DNA of 64,000 nt from NCBI RefSeq assembly GCF_003858655.1, contig NZ_RQXV01000001.1, positions 310,001 through 374,000 on the forward strand, written 5' to 3'. Every line of letters begins with the position of its first letter. The stretch's first letter is position 1. A program made the position numbers and the translations under genes. This document shows positions 54,486 through 63,374 of the stretch, in pieces. The notes under the pieces are model-generated. The model was not told the origin of the DNA. It saw only the letters and a list, made by a program, of their open reading frames with translations, and searched no databases. The stretch comes from Amphritea balenae (GTDB taxonomy: Bacteria; Pseudomonadota; Gammaproteobacteria; Pseudomonadales; Balneatricaceae).

Positions 54486-55807
54486 TGGCTGTAAATAAGC
54501 TTACCTCTGACCTGAAAAAGAAACTGATTCAGCAGTCTCTGCAGCGGCAGATGAAAAAAGTCGATGCTGACACCAAGAAACCAATTCGCTCGCTGGGTCA
54601 GGCAGAAATACCTGAAAAGTTTTATCGTTTCGACCAGCACCCTGGCTGCATTCAGATGAACATAATGAACAAAGGTGCGGAACAGCTTGGTGTTGAAAGC
54701 CCCTTTTTCCGGGTCCATGAAGGGGTAGCTGGCGCACTATCTGTTATTGATGGTAACGAAATAATTAACTTTGCCAGTTATAACTATCTGGGCTTAACGG
54801 GCCATCCGAAAGTTAATAAGGCGGCCAAGAAGGCAGTTGATCAATACGGTACTTCAGTATCAGCAAGTCGAATCGTTTCTGGTGAACGCCCGGTTCATCA
54901 GCAGCTTGAACAAGCCCTGGCCGATTTTTACGATGTTGACGATGCCGTTGTATTTGTCAGTGGTCATGCCACCAATGTATCAACCATAGGCTACCTGTTT
55001 GGCCCTAAAGACCTGATCATTCATGATGAATTCATCCATAACAGCTCTATCGTAGGTTCCCAGTTATCGGGGGCAAAGCGGCTGAGTTTTTCCCATAACG
55101 ATATGGCCTCTCTGGAACAACTGCTGAAAGACAATCGACAACAGTTCGAACGGGTGCTGATTATTGTTGAAGGCCTTTACAGTATGGACGGGGATTTTCC
55201 TGACCTCATTAAGCTTGTTGAATTAAAGAAGCGCTACAAAACTTTTCTGATGGTCGATGAAGCTCATTCATTTGGTGTACTTGGTGATACAGGTAAAGGC
55301 TTGCGAGAAGAATTTAATGTCGCCAGTACCGATGTAGATATCTGGATGGGTACCCTGAGTAAAACCCTTTCCGGTTGTGGCGGATACATTGCTGGCGAGT
55401 CTGCACTGGTAGAGAACCTCAGGCACCTCGCCCCCGGCTTTCTCTACAGCGTTGGCATCCCTGCACCGGTTGCTGCCGCGGCAACCGCATCATTAGAGAT
55501 AATTAAGGCAGAGCCTGAGCGTATACAAAAATTACACCAGATATCTGAATACTTCATCACCAGCGCACAACAACTGGGATTAGATATCGGAAAATCGCAA
55601 GGAACCGCCATTATTCCAGTTATTCTCGGTAGCTCACTAAAAGCCGCATCCATATCTTCAGAACTATTTAAACAAGGCATCAACGTACAGCCAATACTAT
55701 ACCCAGCAGTGCCAGAAAAGAGCGCCCGACTTCGATTTTTCCTGTGTTGTGACCATACAGAACAACAAGTCGATCAGACACTTGAGCTATTAAGTAAGTT
55801 AATATAA
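54485..55807 (+). CDS. alpha-oxoamine synthase (KBL/BioF/SPT-like, PLP-dependent)
   Basis: 440 aa, about 40 longer at the N-terminus than BioF (helical, basic: LTSDLKKKLIQQSLQRQMKK, perhaps an ACP-docking helix). PLP motifs are intact: substrate/PLP area GVAGALSVIDGNEIINFASY, NYLGLTGHPKV, VDEAHSFGVLG (Asp258, His261) and Schiff-base lysine in GTLSKTLSGCGGYIAG (Lys293). It would join the acyl chain on the PKS ACP with an amino acid, losing CO2, to give an amino-ketone. Its start overlaps the PKS stop by one base. RkpG and WcbT are the described relatives (recalled). Confidence 0.88.
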   Translation: MAVNKLTSDLKKKLIQQSLQRQMKKVDADTKKPIRSLGQAEIPEKFYRFDQHPGCIQMNIMNKGAEQLGVESPFFRVHEGVAGALSVIDGNEIINFASYNYLGLTGHPKVNKAAKKAVDQYGTSVSASRIVSGERPVHQQLEQALADFYDVDDAVVFVSGHATNVSTIGYLFGPKDLIIHDEFIHNSSIVGSQLSGAKRLSFSHNDMASLEQLLKDNRQQFERVLIIVEGLYSMDGDFPDLIKLVELKKRYKTFLMVDEAHSFGVLGDTGKGLREEFNVASTDVDIWMGTLSKTLSGCGGYIAGESALVENLRHLAPGFLYSVGIPAPVAAAATASLEIIKAEPERIQKLHQISEYFITSAQQLGLDIGKSQGTAIIPVILGSSLKAASISSELFKQGINVQPILYPAVPEKSARLRFFLCCDHTEQQVDQTLELLSKLI

Positions 55808-55830
55808 CAGCATCAGTCAGGAAGACTAAA

Positions 55831-57096
55831 TTGTCAGCTAGCATTAATAAAGTATTTTTATTATTACAAGGTCCACCTTCAAGCTTCAGTAAGTTACTGG
55901 GACAAGAACTAAAAAAACGTGGCGCAAAGTGCTACAGGATTAATCTCTGCCTGGGTGACTGGTTCTACTGGAATGGCAAAGACACTACCAATTATATGGG
56001 TAGTCTGGCTGACTGGCCTTCTTTTCTTAATCAATTCATTAAGCAGCATCAGGTTACAGATATTCTGTATTACGCTGACAGATTTCCCTACCACCGGGAA
56101 GCTATTAAAGTCGCAGGTGATAACAACATCAATGCGATAACCTATGAAAATGGTTATCTGCGCCCGCACTGGATCACTCTTGAACATAATGGAATGTCTA
56201 GGCTGTCACATTTTCCATCAGACCCGGAATATATCCTCTCTGAAGGAAAAAAATACCCAATGCCTGTCGCCGAAAAAAATCTGGGGCACCCTTTCTGGAA
56301 AGAAGCATTTCATGAGGTTTTCTTTAATCTGACAAACTTTTTTGATCTGCTGTTTTTTCGTAAATATCAGTCCGATAAAGTGTACAACCCTTTATTTGAG
56401 TACCTCCATTACATTCCCCGCTTGTTCAGGGAATCCAAGAACAACCTTATAGCAGAACAAATTACCGAGCAGTTATATAAAGAGAATAGTGGCTTTTTTA
56501 TCTTTCCATTGCAGATGCAAAATGATTATCAGCTCAGAGAAAACTCTCCTTTTGATCATCAGTCTGAAGCTATCGCTATGGCGATCAAAGCATTTAGTAT
56601 CAGTGCACCAACCGGCCACAAGTTATTATTCAAGATCCACCCTCTCGACAACGGTATAGAAGAGTGGAGTAAAATTATATCAACCCTGGCACAGCAATCA
56701 GGAATTGAGGACAAAGTCCTGTTTATTGATGGCGGCAATCTGAATAAGATAATTAAGCGCTGTAACGGAATTATTACAATAAACAGTACAGTCGGTGTAC
56801 ACGGTGTACTAAAAGAGATCCCCGTCATTAATCTGGGGTATGCCATGTATGATATTCCAGGGCTTACCAGTCAACAAAACCTTAATGATTTTTTCATTAA
56901 TCCGGAAAAGCCTGACCCAGAACTGATCGATAGCTTTGTCCGCCTTGCCGCTGTAAGCATACAAGTTCAGGGAAGCTTTTATTCTAAAAGAGGAAGAACA
57001 CTAGCCATTAAACTGATTTGTGACAAGCTTATTAACAGTCAGGTTAATCAACCAAATGCGTTCGTCACAACGCCCCCGCGCATGGAGCATAAATAG
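55831..57096 (+). CDS. KpsS-like capsule polysaccharide biosynthesis protein, first copy
   Basis: 421 aa, start codon TTG at 55831 (sequence begins MSASINKVFLLLQGPPSSF). Capsule_synth family (KpsS/LipB/WcbO): FLLLQGPPSSFSKLLGQELK, RINLCLGDWFYWNGKDTTNY, DRFPYHREAIKVAG, ENGYLRPHWITLEHNGMSRL and KIHPLDNGIEEWSKI. In E. coli KpsS and KpsC add the Kdo linker to a lipid at the capsule's reducing end. Here the acceptor may be the PKS/oxoamine-synthase lipid. 23 bp after the synthase gene, same operon. Confidence 0.85.
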   Translation: MSASINKVFLLLQGPPSSFSKLLGQELKKRGAKCYRINLCLGDWFYWNGKDTTNYMGSLADWPSFLNQFIKQHQVTDILYYADRFPYHREAIKVAGDNNINAITYENGYLRPHWITLEHNGMSRLSHFPSDPEYILSEGKKYPMPVAEKNLGHPFWKEAFHEVFFNLTNFFDLLFFRKYQSDKVYNPLFEYLHYIPRLFRESKNNLIAEQITEQLYKENSGFFIFPLQMQNDYQLRENSPFDHQSEAIAMAIKAFSISAPTGHKLLFKIHPLDNGIEEWSKIISTLAQQSGIEDKVLFIDGGNLNKIIKRCNGIITINSTVGVHGVLKEIPVINLGYAMYDIPGLTSQQNLNDFFINPEKPDPELIDSFVRLAAVSIQVQGSFYSKRGRTLAIKLICDKLINSQVNQPNAFVTTPPRMEHK

Positions 57097-57099
57097 TCT

Positions 57100-58377
57100 A
57101 TGAGCAAGACGAAAAACCGTGCAGTTCTGTTTCTTCAGGGCCCCCTATCAATGCTCTACAAGCATATTGGAAATCAGCTAAAGAGTGAGGGTGTCAGAGT
57201 CCATCGGATCAATCTCTCCCTGGGAGACTGGCTCCATTGGCATGGCCCTGAATCTATCAGCTATCGTCGCTCACGAGAAGAATGGCCGGGCTTTATCGCT
57301 GACTATATGAAACAACACGACATTACAGATCTAGTGTTACATGGCGACTCACGCTGGTATCACAAACATGCTATTACTGAAGCCCGGCAACTTAATATTC
57401 AGGTAATCGTCACTGAACTTGGCCTGATCAGGCCGGGTTGGCTGAGTTTGGAAAAAGATGGACTAGGACTGAATTCTCATTTTCCTGATGACCCCGAACA
57501 AATTTTGAAAACAGCCAGTCAGTTACCTGAAATAGAAAACCCGGAACCATTCAGACATCCATTCTGGATCAAAGCACTCTTTGATGCCTCCTATAACCTT
57601 ATAAACTGCATTTTTTGGTTTACCTATCCTCACTTTATCCGCCATACACCACATTTCCCATTACTTGAGTACCCTCGATGGATACCCAGACTGCTTAATG
57701 AAAAAAAACGAAACAAATATGCAACTAGCTGTATTAACGAGCTGATCAATAACAATGAGCGCTTCGTTGTCTTTCCATTACAACTAAGCGGTGACTTTCA
57801 AATCAGGGCTCATTCGCCCTTCCCCTCTATGCGGGAAGCAATTGAACTGGTATTGAACAACTTTGCCAAGTCTGCACCCGAAGGTATGAAGCTACTAATT
57901 AAGCAACATCCTTCTGATAATGGGTTAGACAAGCTTAAGCAACATACCTTGGCAAAGGCCAGCAAGCTGGGTATTTATGACCGGATAATATACATTGACG
58001 GTGGCAGTCTGGATCTAGCAACAGCGGCCTCTCAGGGTATGGTAACCGTCAATAGCACCGCCGGAATCGAAGCCCTGCAGCATTATATCCCGGTTAAAAC
58101 TCTGGCACCCGCACTATACAGCATGCCAAAACTAACACACCAGGGAGACCTGAGTTCATTCTGGCACTCCCCAGAACAGCCTCAGCATCGCTATGTAGAT
58201 GCGCTGATTAAACTTCTGCTAAATGCGACCCAGGTAAAAGGTGCTCTGTATGGTGATAGCGCGATTGAACATGGAAGCAGGAATATTTGTCTGCGCATTG
58301 TTGAAAACAGAGTCAGTCAACCCGGAGCCTATCTGGATCATGCACCCAGATTAAAGAAAGCAGACTGGAAAAATTGA
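57100..58377 (+). CDS. KpsS-like capsule polysaccharide biosynthesis protein, second copy
   Basis: 425 aa, clearly a paralogue of the preceding protein: FLQGPLSMLYKHIGNQLKSE, RINLSLGDWLHWHGPESISY, GDSRWYHKHAITEARQLNIQ, ELGLIRPGWLSLEKDGLGLN and IKQHPSDNGLDKLK align throughout. The gap of only 3 bases to the first copy indicates co-translation and tandem duplication. Two such enzymes might add two successive sugars (or alternate acceptors). It ends convergently with the GNAT gene at 58398. Confidence 0.85.
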   Translation: MSKTKNRAVLFLQGPLSMLYKHIGNQLKSEGVRVHRINLSLGDWLHWHGPESISYRRSREEWPGFIADYMKQHDITDLVLHGDSRWYHKHAITEARQLNIQVIVTELGLIRPGWLSLEKDGLGLNSHFPDDPEQILKTASQLPEIENPEPFRHPFWIKALFDASYNLINCIFWFTYPHFIRHTPHFPLLEYPRWIPRLLNEKKRNKYATSCINELINNNERFVVFPLQLSGDFQIRAHSPFPSMREAIELVLNNFAKSAPEGMKLLIKQHPSDNGLDKLKQHTLAKASKLGIYDRIIYIDGGSLDLATAASQGMVTVNSTAGIEALQHYIPVKTLAPALYSMPKLTHQGDLSSFWHSPEQPQHRYVDALIKLLLNATQVKGALYGDSAIEHGSRNICLRIVENRVSQPGAYLDHAPRLKKADWKN

Positions 58378-58397
58378 ATAGTGAGAATTTAAAATCT

Positions 58398-59054
58398 TTA
58401 CTTAATATCCTTTCGCATTTTAAAGACCACAGAGTCTGGGAAAAACCTGCCGACCAGGGGGATACTAAATATTTTATACGTGACAAAACCCAGCCGCTCA
58501 TAGAACCTGATCGCTTTTTCATTTTTTTGATAAACTTCAAGATCTAAACTGCCCAGACCTCGAAGTTTTAGCTCACCAAATAAAAAGTCGATCAAGCTTT
58601 CACCTAACCCTTTTCCTCGATATTCTTCAGACACATATAATTTAAAAAGATAACACTCAGAACGACTGTATCGCATCTCAAACAAACGATATAAACCAAA
58701 CTTAAAACTACCAGAGAGCATACCAAATTCAGCAATAAAATCTTTTAATCCCGCATCATAGGGGCCAACGCCATCCCTATAAATTGCTGCATAGCCAACC
58801 AGCTTATCGGCACACCGAACTCCGACAAAGCGATCCCACCTGATTACTTTTGCAAAAAATTTTTTTTGGATCTCATCACTCCCCATAAAAAAACGCAACG
58901 TTGCTTTGCCAACAGAAACTTGCTCAATTTCATCGGGAACAGGCTTATAATCAGAATTAAAAAGAGAAAAGTGATATGCCCTTCCATGTACTTCAATTGC
59001 TTTAACCGGGGTATTACCGCATTCAGAATAATCCTCTCTATGGCTCATTCTCAT
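58398..59054 (-). CDS. GNAT-family N-acyltransferase
   Basis: 218 aa. The C-terminal 90 residues are a GNAT fold with the acetyl-CoA motif A: CYLFKLYVSEEYRGKGLGES, and motif B LEVYQKNEKAIRFYERLGF. The N-terminal extension (about 100 residues) is not assigned. The start (ATG 59054, alternative 59048) overlaps the SDR stop by the ATGA at 59051-59054, so the two are coupled. It may acylate the amino lipid or an amino sugar of the capsule (inference). Confidence 0.8.
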   Translation of the reverse strand: MRMSHREDYSECGNTPVKAIEVHGRAYHFSLFNSDYKPVPDEIEQVSVGKATLRFFMGSDEIQKKFFAKVIRWDRFVGVRCADKLVGYAAIYRDGVGPYDAGLKDFIAEFGMLSGSFKFGLYRLFEMRYSRSECYLFKLYVSEEYRGKGLGESLIDFLFGELKLRGLGSLDLEVYQKNEKAIRFYERLGFVTYKIFSIPLVGRFFPDSVVFKMRKDIK

Positions 59055-59812
59055 TTCCCGGTGTAGTTAAGTAATTTTAAAATTCTATGCGAAATTGTTG
59101 AAGGTAAAACCATCAAAAACCATGTCCCCAGATTTAAGGGAAAAGGAAAACTGACCTTTGCCCTGTTTTTCTTAACACCTTGTTTGATAAGAGTAGCAGC
59201 CTTATCCGCAGACAGAAGAAAAGGTTTAGGACCCGGCATTGCGTCACACATATCAGATTTCACATAACCCGGCATCACTACTGTAACCCCCACACCAGTA
59301 TCTGCCAACCAGCCTCTCAACCCTTCACCATAAGCCTTAATAGCTGCTTTACTGGCACTATAACTAGGAGTAACAGGCAAACCGAAATAAGCCGCTAAAG
59401 AACTTACTAATACAATCTGTCCTCGCTTACGCTTACGCATAGCCTTCGCCAACTGATCTGACATTAACAATGTGCTTTTGACATTAAGGCCTAATAACTG
59501 CTCTATCTCTTTGGGGTTTTCACCTTCTGATTTAGCACCCGTATTAATATTGATACCGGCATTGGCAAAGAAAAGATCTATCGGATATAACGAATCAAGC
59601 TCGGCTAACCAAAGAGACATAGCATCAGTATCAAGTAGATCACAGCTATGACAAAACACAGAAGCTCCCAGATCCTTGCACCTTTGCGCCAAAGCATCTA
59701 AGGCTTCCTTACGGCGGCCATGTAGATGCAATACAACACCGTCACAGGCATAGCTAAGGGCTAGTGCACTTCCGATTGCCCCAGTAGCACCGGTAATCAA
59801 TATTTTTGTCAC
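59051..59812 (-). CDS. short-chain dehydrogenase/reductase (RkpH-like)
   Basis: 253 aa classical SDR. Cofactor motif TGATGAIGS (TGxxxGxG), NAG motif FANAGININT, catalytic Ser in VLVSSLAAYFG and Tyr-Lys in PSYSASKAAIKAYG. The C-terminal part is hydrophobic (LGTWFLMVLPSTISHRILKL), as in 3-ketosphinganine-type reductases that sit on membranes. Predicted role: reduction of the amino-ketone made by the oxoamine synthase to an amino alcohol. Coupled to the GNAT gene by ATGA. Confidence 0.83.
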   Translation of the reverse strand: MTKILITGATGAIGSALALSYACDGVVLHLHGRRKEALDALAQRCKDLGASVFCHSCDLLDTDAMSLWLAELDSLYPIDLFFANAGININTGAKSEGENPKEIEQLLGLNVKSTLLMSDQLAKAMRKRKRGQIVLVSSLAAYFGLPVTPSYSASKAAIKAYGEGLRGWLADTGVGVTVVMPGYVKSDMCDAMPGPKPFLLSADKAATLIKQGVKKNRAKVSFPFPLNLGTWFLMVLPSTISHRILKLLNYTGK

Positions 59813-60101
59813 AGGCCTGCCCTGTTATACATTTGATTTCACTCCAAAGCACTATAAACACTTATATTCAACAAAAACGTATTAAGCCATATTAGCCGAC
59901 GATCTCATTTCGGCTCTCCTCTGCTTACAATCTAACACTTTTATTTAGCTTTAAAATTCTTAAGCCGTAAAATAGTCAGATCAGGCAATACAAAAGAGTG
60001 ATTCTAAAAAGCTAAATCTTTATTCACACACACAAAAATCACATCATAAACCTAAAAACTTTAGAATCTCTTGAATATATAAATTTTATTTAATTTTTAT
60101 C
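59813..60101. other. AT-rich gap between the SDR and sulfotransferase genes
   Basis: Contains the leftward promoter for the SDR-GNAT pair and the 3' end of the first sulfotransferase. No hairpin with a T-run or repeat found. From here to the right edge the sequence is noticeably more AT-rich. Confidence 0.35.
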
Positions 60102-61250
60102 TCAAATGAGTCGTTTAATCTTTCTAACCCCTGTGAACAGTTTATTATATAGAGGGCTATGCTTCTTATTTGACGACTTTAGTGCATTACCTGCTTGTTG
60201 TAATCGATGTGCTTTTTCAGGGTCAGTTTTTTCGAAATACGTTGCAGCATCCAGCAGGTCATCACATTTAAGATTAGAGAGTGGTTCAATCGCTTTAAAT
60301 ATATTTGTAATCGCTCTATTCGCACTTACCTCATCCCATACATCTCCAGGTTCATCGGGATAAGAGGAAAAATCATCACCAAAAATATGCTCACTGTCTG
60401 ACGAAAGGTTGTAACGTAAATTTAATAATTTATTGGACTCTTTAAAGCGGGAATAAAAGTTTTGTGCATCGCTAGAAGAAGGTAGTAATTTTCCGTCGTT
60501 ATTAGAATTCCGTCTAAGTAACTTTTCAAGATCTCCTTTAGGTAAACTGTGATTAATAAGGTGACCAACTTTAGTTTTTTCAAAACCATGAGAAGTATTA
60601 ACCTGTGAAGTATCAACATCTTCGTTTATACCTAAAAAAGAAAAGAAATCTATAACCGCGTCCCCACCTACTAATTCACCCTTGTCAAACAAACGGATAG
60701 CAATGTTATCCTTACCAAAAGCATTCTCCCAATAAGAAATCTTCTGATTATAATTGAGATAATCGTCATACTGATCCCAATCAGATGGTAAAGCCTTATA
60801 GCTCGAGGAATAATAAAAACTGGCTGGGTAATTCTTTTTCTTAGAACCCTGTTGATAATGAGAAATTACTAATTTATCTTGCCGCCTGATATATATAATA
60901 ATGACAACCTGGGAAAAATGAGGTTTACAAGCCTCTGCAAGATCCATAATATCCTGTGGATCCATTAGCCAGGAGAAAGCCTCACCAGACATGATAACAT
61001 CCCCGGAAAGCTTAGTGAGCTGATTCACTAATTGGGATAACTGCTTTATCTTCCCGGTTCCAAAATTCTCAAAGTTTTTTTTAGAAAATTTAATCCAGCT
61101 AGAGCAGTTTCTTACACTTGTCCCTTCCGGACTGATAGTAAAATAACTATAGCCATGTGAAGATAGCAGCTCCTTGTGAGTAAACAAAGCACGTTGAATT
61201 GATGTGGTTCCCGTTTTATGACAACCTATATGCAAATATAACTTACCCAT
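60102..61250 (-). CDS. sulfotransferase-like protein, first copy
   Basis: 382 aa from the ATG at 61250 (AGG nine bases upstream; an earlier in-frame TTG is not needed). The 5'-phosphosulfate-binding loop is right at the N-terminus: LYLHIGCHKTGTTSIQRALF. The 3'-phosphate element VVIIIYIRRQDKLVISHYQQ and the Arg-Ser/His helix follow, as in PAPS-dependent sulfotransferases of bacterial polysaccharides. The C-terminal third is less conserved. Likely transfers sulfate to a sugar of the surface polysaccharide. Leftward, 65 bp after the second copy. Confidence 0.83.
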   Translation of the reverse strand: MGKLYLHIGCHKTGTTSIQRALFTHKELLSSHGYSYFTISPEGTSVRNCSSWIKFSKKNFENFGTGKIKQLSQLVNQLTKLSGDVIMSGEAFSWLMDPQDIMDLAEACKPHFSQVVIIIYIRRQDKLVISHYQQGSKKKNYPASFYYSSSYKALPSDWDQYDDYLNYNQKISYWENAFGKDNIAIRLFDKGELVGGDAVIDFFSFLGINEDVDTSQVNTSHGFEKTKVGHLINHSLPKGDLEKLLRRNSNNDGKLLPSSSDAQNFYSRFKESNKLLNLRYNLSSDSEHIFGDDFSSYPDEPGDVWDEVSANRAITNIFKAIEPLSNLKCDDLLDAATYFEKTDPEKAHRLQQAGNALKSSNKKHSPLYNKLFTGVRKIKRLI

Positions 61251-61315
61251 ATATACCAACCTAATTACAAAGAATAAAAAATGCAGGGAAACTTAAGTTA
61301 AACATAAAACAACAA

Positions 61316-62425
61316 TCAAAATCTTTTAGACTTAATATCTAAAATCTCACCTTCAAGATAATTTATTTTCTTCATTAGCATAGTAATTATGCCTGCATAG
61401 ACAGAGTTCATTGCCACAGGATCTATTCCATTAAGTCCTTTCCAGTCATTAAACTCTTCCGAAGAGTACTCAAACAAATCACGACCTGAACGATCTTTCA
61501 TAAACCTATCAACTACGATCTGATTTTCTTCATTAAAAAACTCAATAATAGACAATCTCTTTTGTGGAGATAATAAAGGTTGATCAAAATTTTTAAAGCG
61601 AGGTTGGTCTGCTAGTGTAAAGAAATGATCTTCAAGCTGAGCGCGAACTTTCGGGGCAGGTAAGCTTAAACCACGATTAAACTCTCTCTTTATAATCATT
61701 AGGTCTCGTGGCAACCCTATATTACCTTCACGAACATTCTTTTCTGGTTGTTCAAGGTCATCGACAATAGGGCCATCAATAAAATTCAAAAAGGTAGAAA
61801 TAACATTAAACTCTGGCTTTCCTTTCTGATAAACAAACACATTTATATTATCATCACCAAAAACATCACCCCACTGAGAGAGAATTGAACCATAAAATGG
61901 GGCAACTTGCTTTCGCTCAAAGTGATCGAATGTATTTCTAAAGTTATGCGCTTTAACTACATTATTATACATTGACATTAACCAGTCATCCTGACGCCTT
62001 AACCAAGTAACAATTTGAACATCAAAATCATGAAAATTATTATTAATGATCTGAGCAACGTTCTTAAAAAAAGGTAAAGCCTGACCTATCGCACGATCAT
62101 CTCTATCGGGTGTCAATCCTGCATAATCAAAGAAAAACTCAGAACTTAAAATAACTGTATGGATTTTGAACTTTTTTATATCCCTTTTGATTTTTTTAAC
62201 GAAACCAGATACAGATAATTGGTCCCCACCACCTGGAAAAACAGACGGAGATCCAGCCTCCTCAGAAAGTGCTCTAACAAAAGGATAATGCTGTTTTTGT
62301 CCAAAATCTGGATAATAAAACCCACATTTCTTAAGCTTATTTCTATTATGATAAAGTAAACTTTGCAAAGCACTAGTACCAGTTTTTGGCATACCTAAGT
62401 GAACATAAACCTTTACTTTTCTCAA
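61316..62425 (-). CDS. sulfotransferase-like protein, second copy
   Basis: 369 aa. I choose the TTG at 62425 (TGAGG seven bases upstream) over the TTG four codons earlier; no ATG fits, because the PAPS loop VYVHLGMPKTGTSALQSLLY begins at once. Further motifs: VQIVTWLRRQDDWLMSMYNN and FFDYAGLT. It shares the fold and length with the first sulfotransferase but is clearly diverged. Probably sulfates a different position or residue. Confidence 0.82.
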   Translation of the reverse strand: MRKVKVYVHLGMPKTGTSALQSLLYHNRNKLKKCGFYYPDFGQKQHYPFVRALSEEAGSPSVFPGGGDQLSVSGFVKKIKRDIKKFKIHTVILSSEFFFDYAGLTPDRDDRAIGQALPFFKNVAQIINNNFHDFDVQIVTWLRRQDDWLMSMYNNVVKAHNFRNTFDHFERKQVAPFYGSILSQWGDVFGDDNINVFVYQKGKPEFNVISTFLNFIDGPIVDDLEQPEKNVREGNIGLPRDLMIIKREFNRGLSLPAPKVRAQLEDHFFTLADQPRFKNFDQPLLSPQKRLSIIEFFNEENQIVVDRFMKDRSGRDLFEYSSEEFNDWKGLNGIDPVAMNSVYAGIITMLMKKINYLEGEILDIKSKRF

Positions 62426-62481
62426 AACAAACCTCAACCAAAATAGAATTAAGAATAAACCGCCAACCTAACAACCATCTC

Positions 62482-63339
62482 TTACCAATAAATCTTACAA
62501 AAGAACTGATTATATATAATCTTCATATAATCATAAAAAGAGAACTCACCATTCAAAAACAACTTCCTGTTTTTTAAATAAAAAAACAATACATAAAATG
62601 AAGCAGAAAACCTATTTCTAATTTTTTTACCTGAAGACAGTACGCCCGAATAGACAATCATATGATGCCTACCAAAGGAACATTCAGACATCAGCTGTTC
62701 ACGCTCTCGAACTGAACTTTTGCCTACCTTTTTCATTTCCTTCTTAAGATGCTGCCCAAGAGGACGGCTATGACAGACTGCTAACTCGTCGATTATCGAT
62801 ATCTTTTTATACTTCTCTGTAACAAACTTATGCCACAACCAGTCAATACCACAACCACTTTTAGTGTTTTCGAAATATGGCAATGATTTTTTCAGCTGCT
62901 CCTTAGATAAAATAGGCGCCATGATCTCAACCATGCTTACATGACGGTGCCTGAATCCGGGACATTGTAGTGTTAGTTTATGAGAATAGTAACTATCTAG
63001 CGTTAAAGCCGGCTGAGATAGCTCAAACTTATTTTTTGCTACATAGCTAAATAGTTTATCAATATGCAAAACATCACATTCTATATCATCATCGACAAGC
63101 CAGAAATATTCATACTTTTCAATTAAAGTAGGATTATCTGAAAAGAAATTAAATATACCATCCCACTTTCCACCTTTAAAATAATGAAGATAATCAATAT
63201 GGTGTTTATCTGGAAAAGCTATATCCTGATAGCGGCTTATAGCTAAATCCCAAGACCTAAGATTCCTTGGATGAGTCAACCAATTTTGAATATGATGATC
63301 ACACCCTGTACGAACTAGCACTAATCCTTTCTTTTCCAA
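62482..63339 (-). CDS. DUF707-family, glycosyltransferase-like protein
   Basis: 285 aa, TTG start with TTAGG seven bases upstream; no in-frame ATG is available before a stop. It begins GLVLVRTGCDHHIQNWLTHP, with YEYFWLVDDDIECDVLHIDK (a DDD metal motif as in nucleotide-sugar transferases) and GCGIDWLWHKFVTEKYKKIS. The family is DUF707 (PF05212), thought to act on surface polysaccharides. Likely a capsule glycosyltransferase, from context. It is followed leftward, 44 bp on, by the second sulfotransferase. Confidence 0.75.
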   Translation of the reverse strand: MEKKGLVLVRTGCDHHIQNWLTHPRNLRSWDLAISRYQDIAFPDKHHIDYLHYFKGGKWDGIFNFFSDNPTLIEKYEYFWLVDDDIECDVLHIDKLFSYVAKNKFELSQPALTLDSYYSHKLTLQCPGFRHRHVSMVEIMAPILSKEQLKKSLPYFENTKSGCGIDWLWHKFVTEKYKKISIIDELAVCHSRPLGQHLKKEMKKVGKSSVREREQLMSECSFGRHHMIVYSGVLSSGKKIRNRFSASFYVLFFYLKNRKLFLNGEFSFYDYMKIIYNQFFCKIYW

Positions 63340-63374
63340 ATTGTTACCTAATATCTATGCAGAAAATTAAATAA

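Noticed and set aside
46917-58377. Ordinary secondary-metabolite PKS cluster
   Set aside because: Only one PKS, no thioesterase, no export pump or tailoring oxygenases; the neighbours are capsule-type genes.
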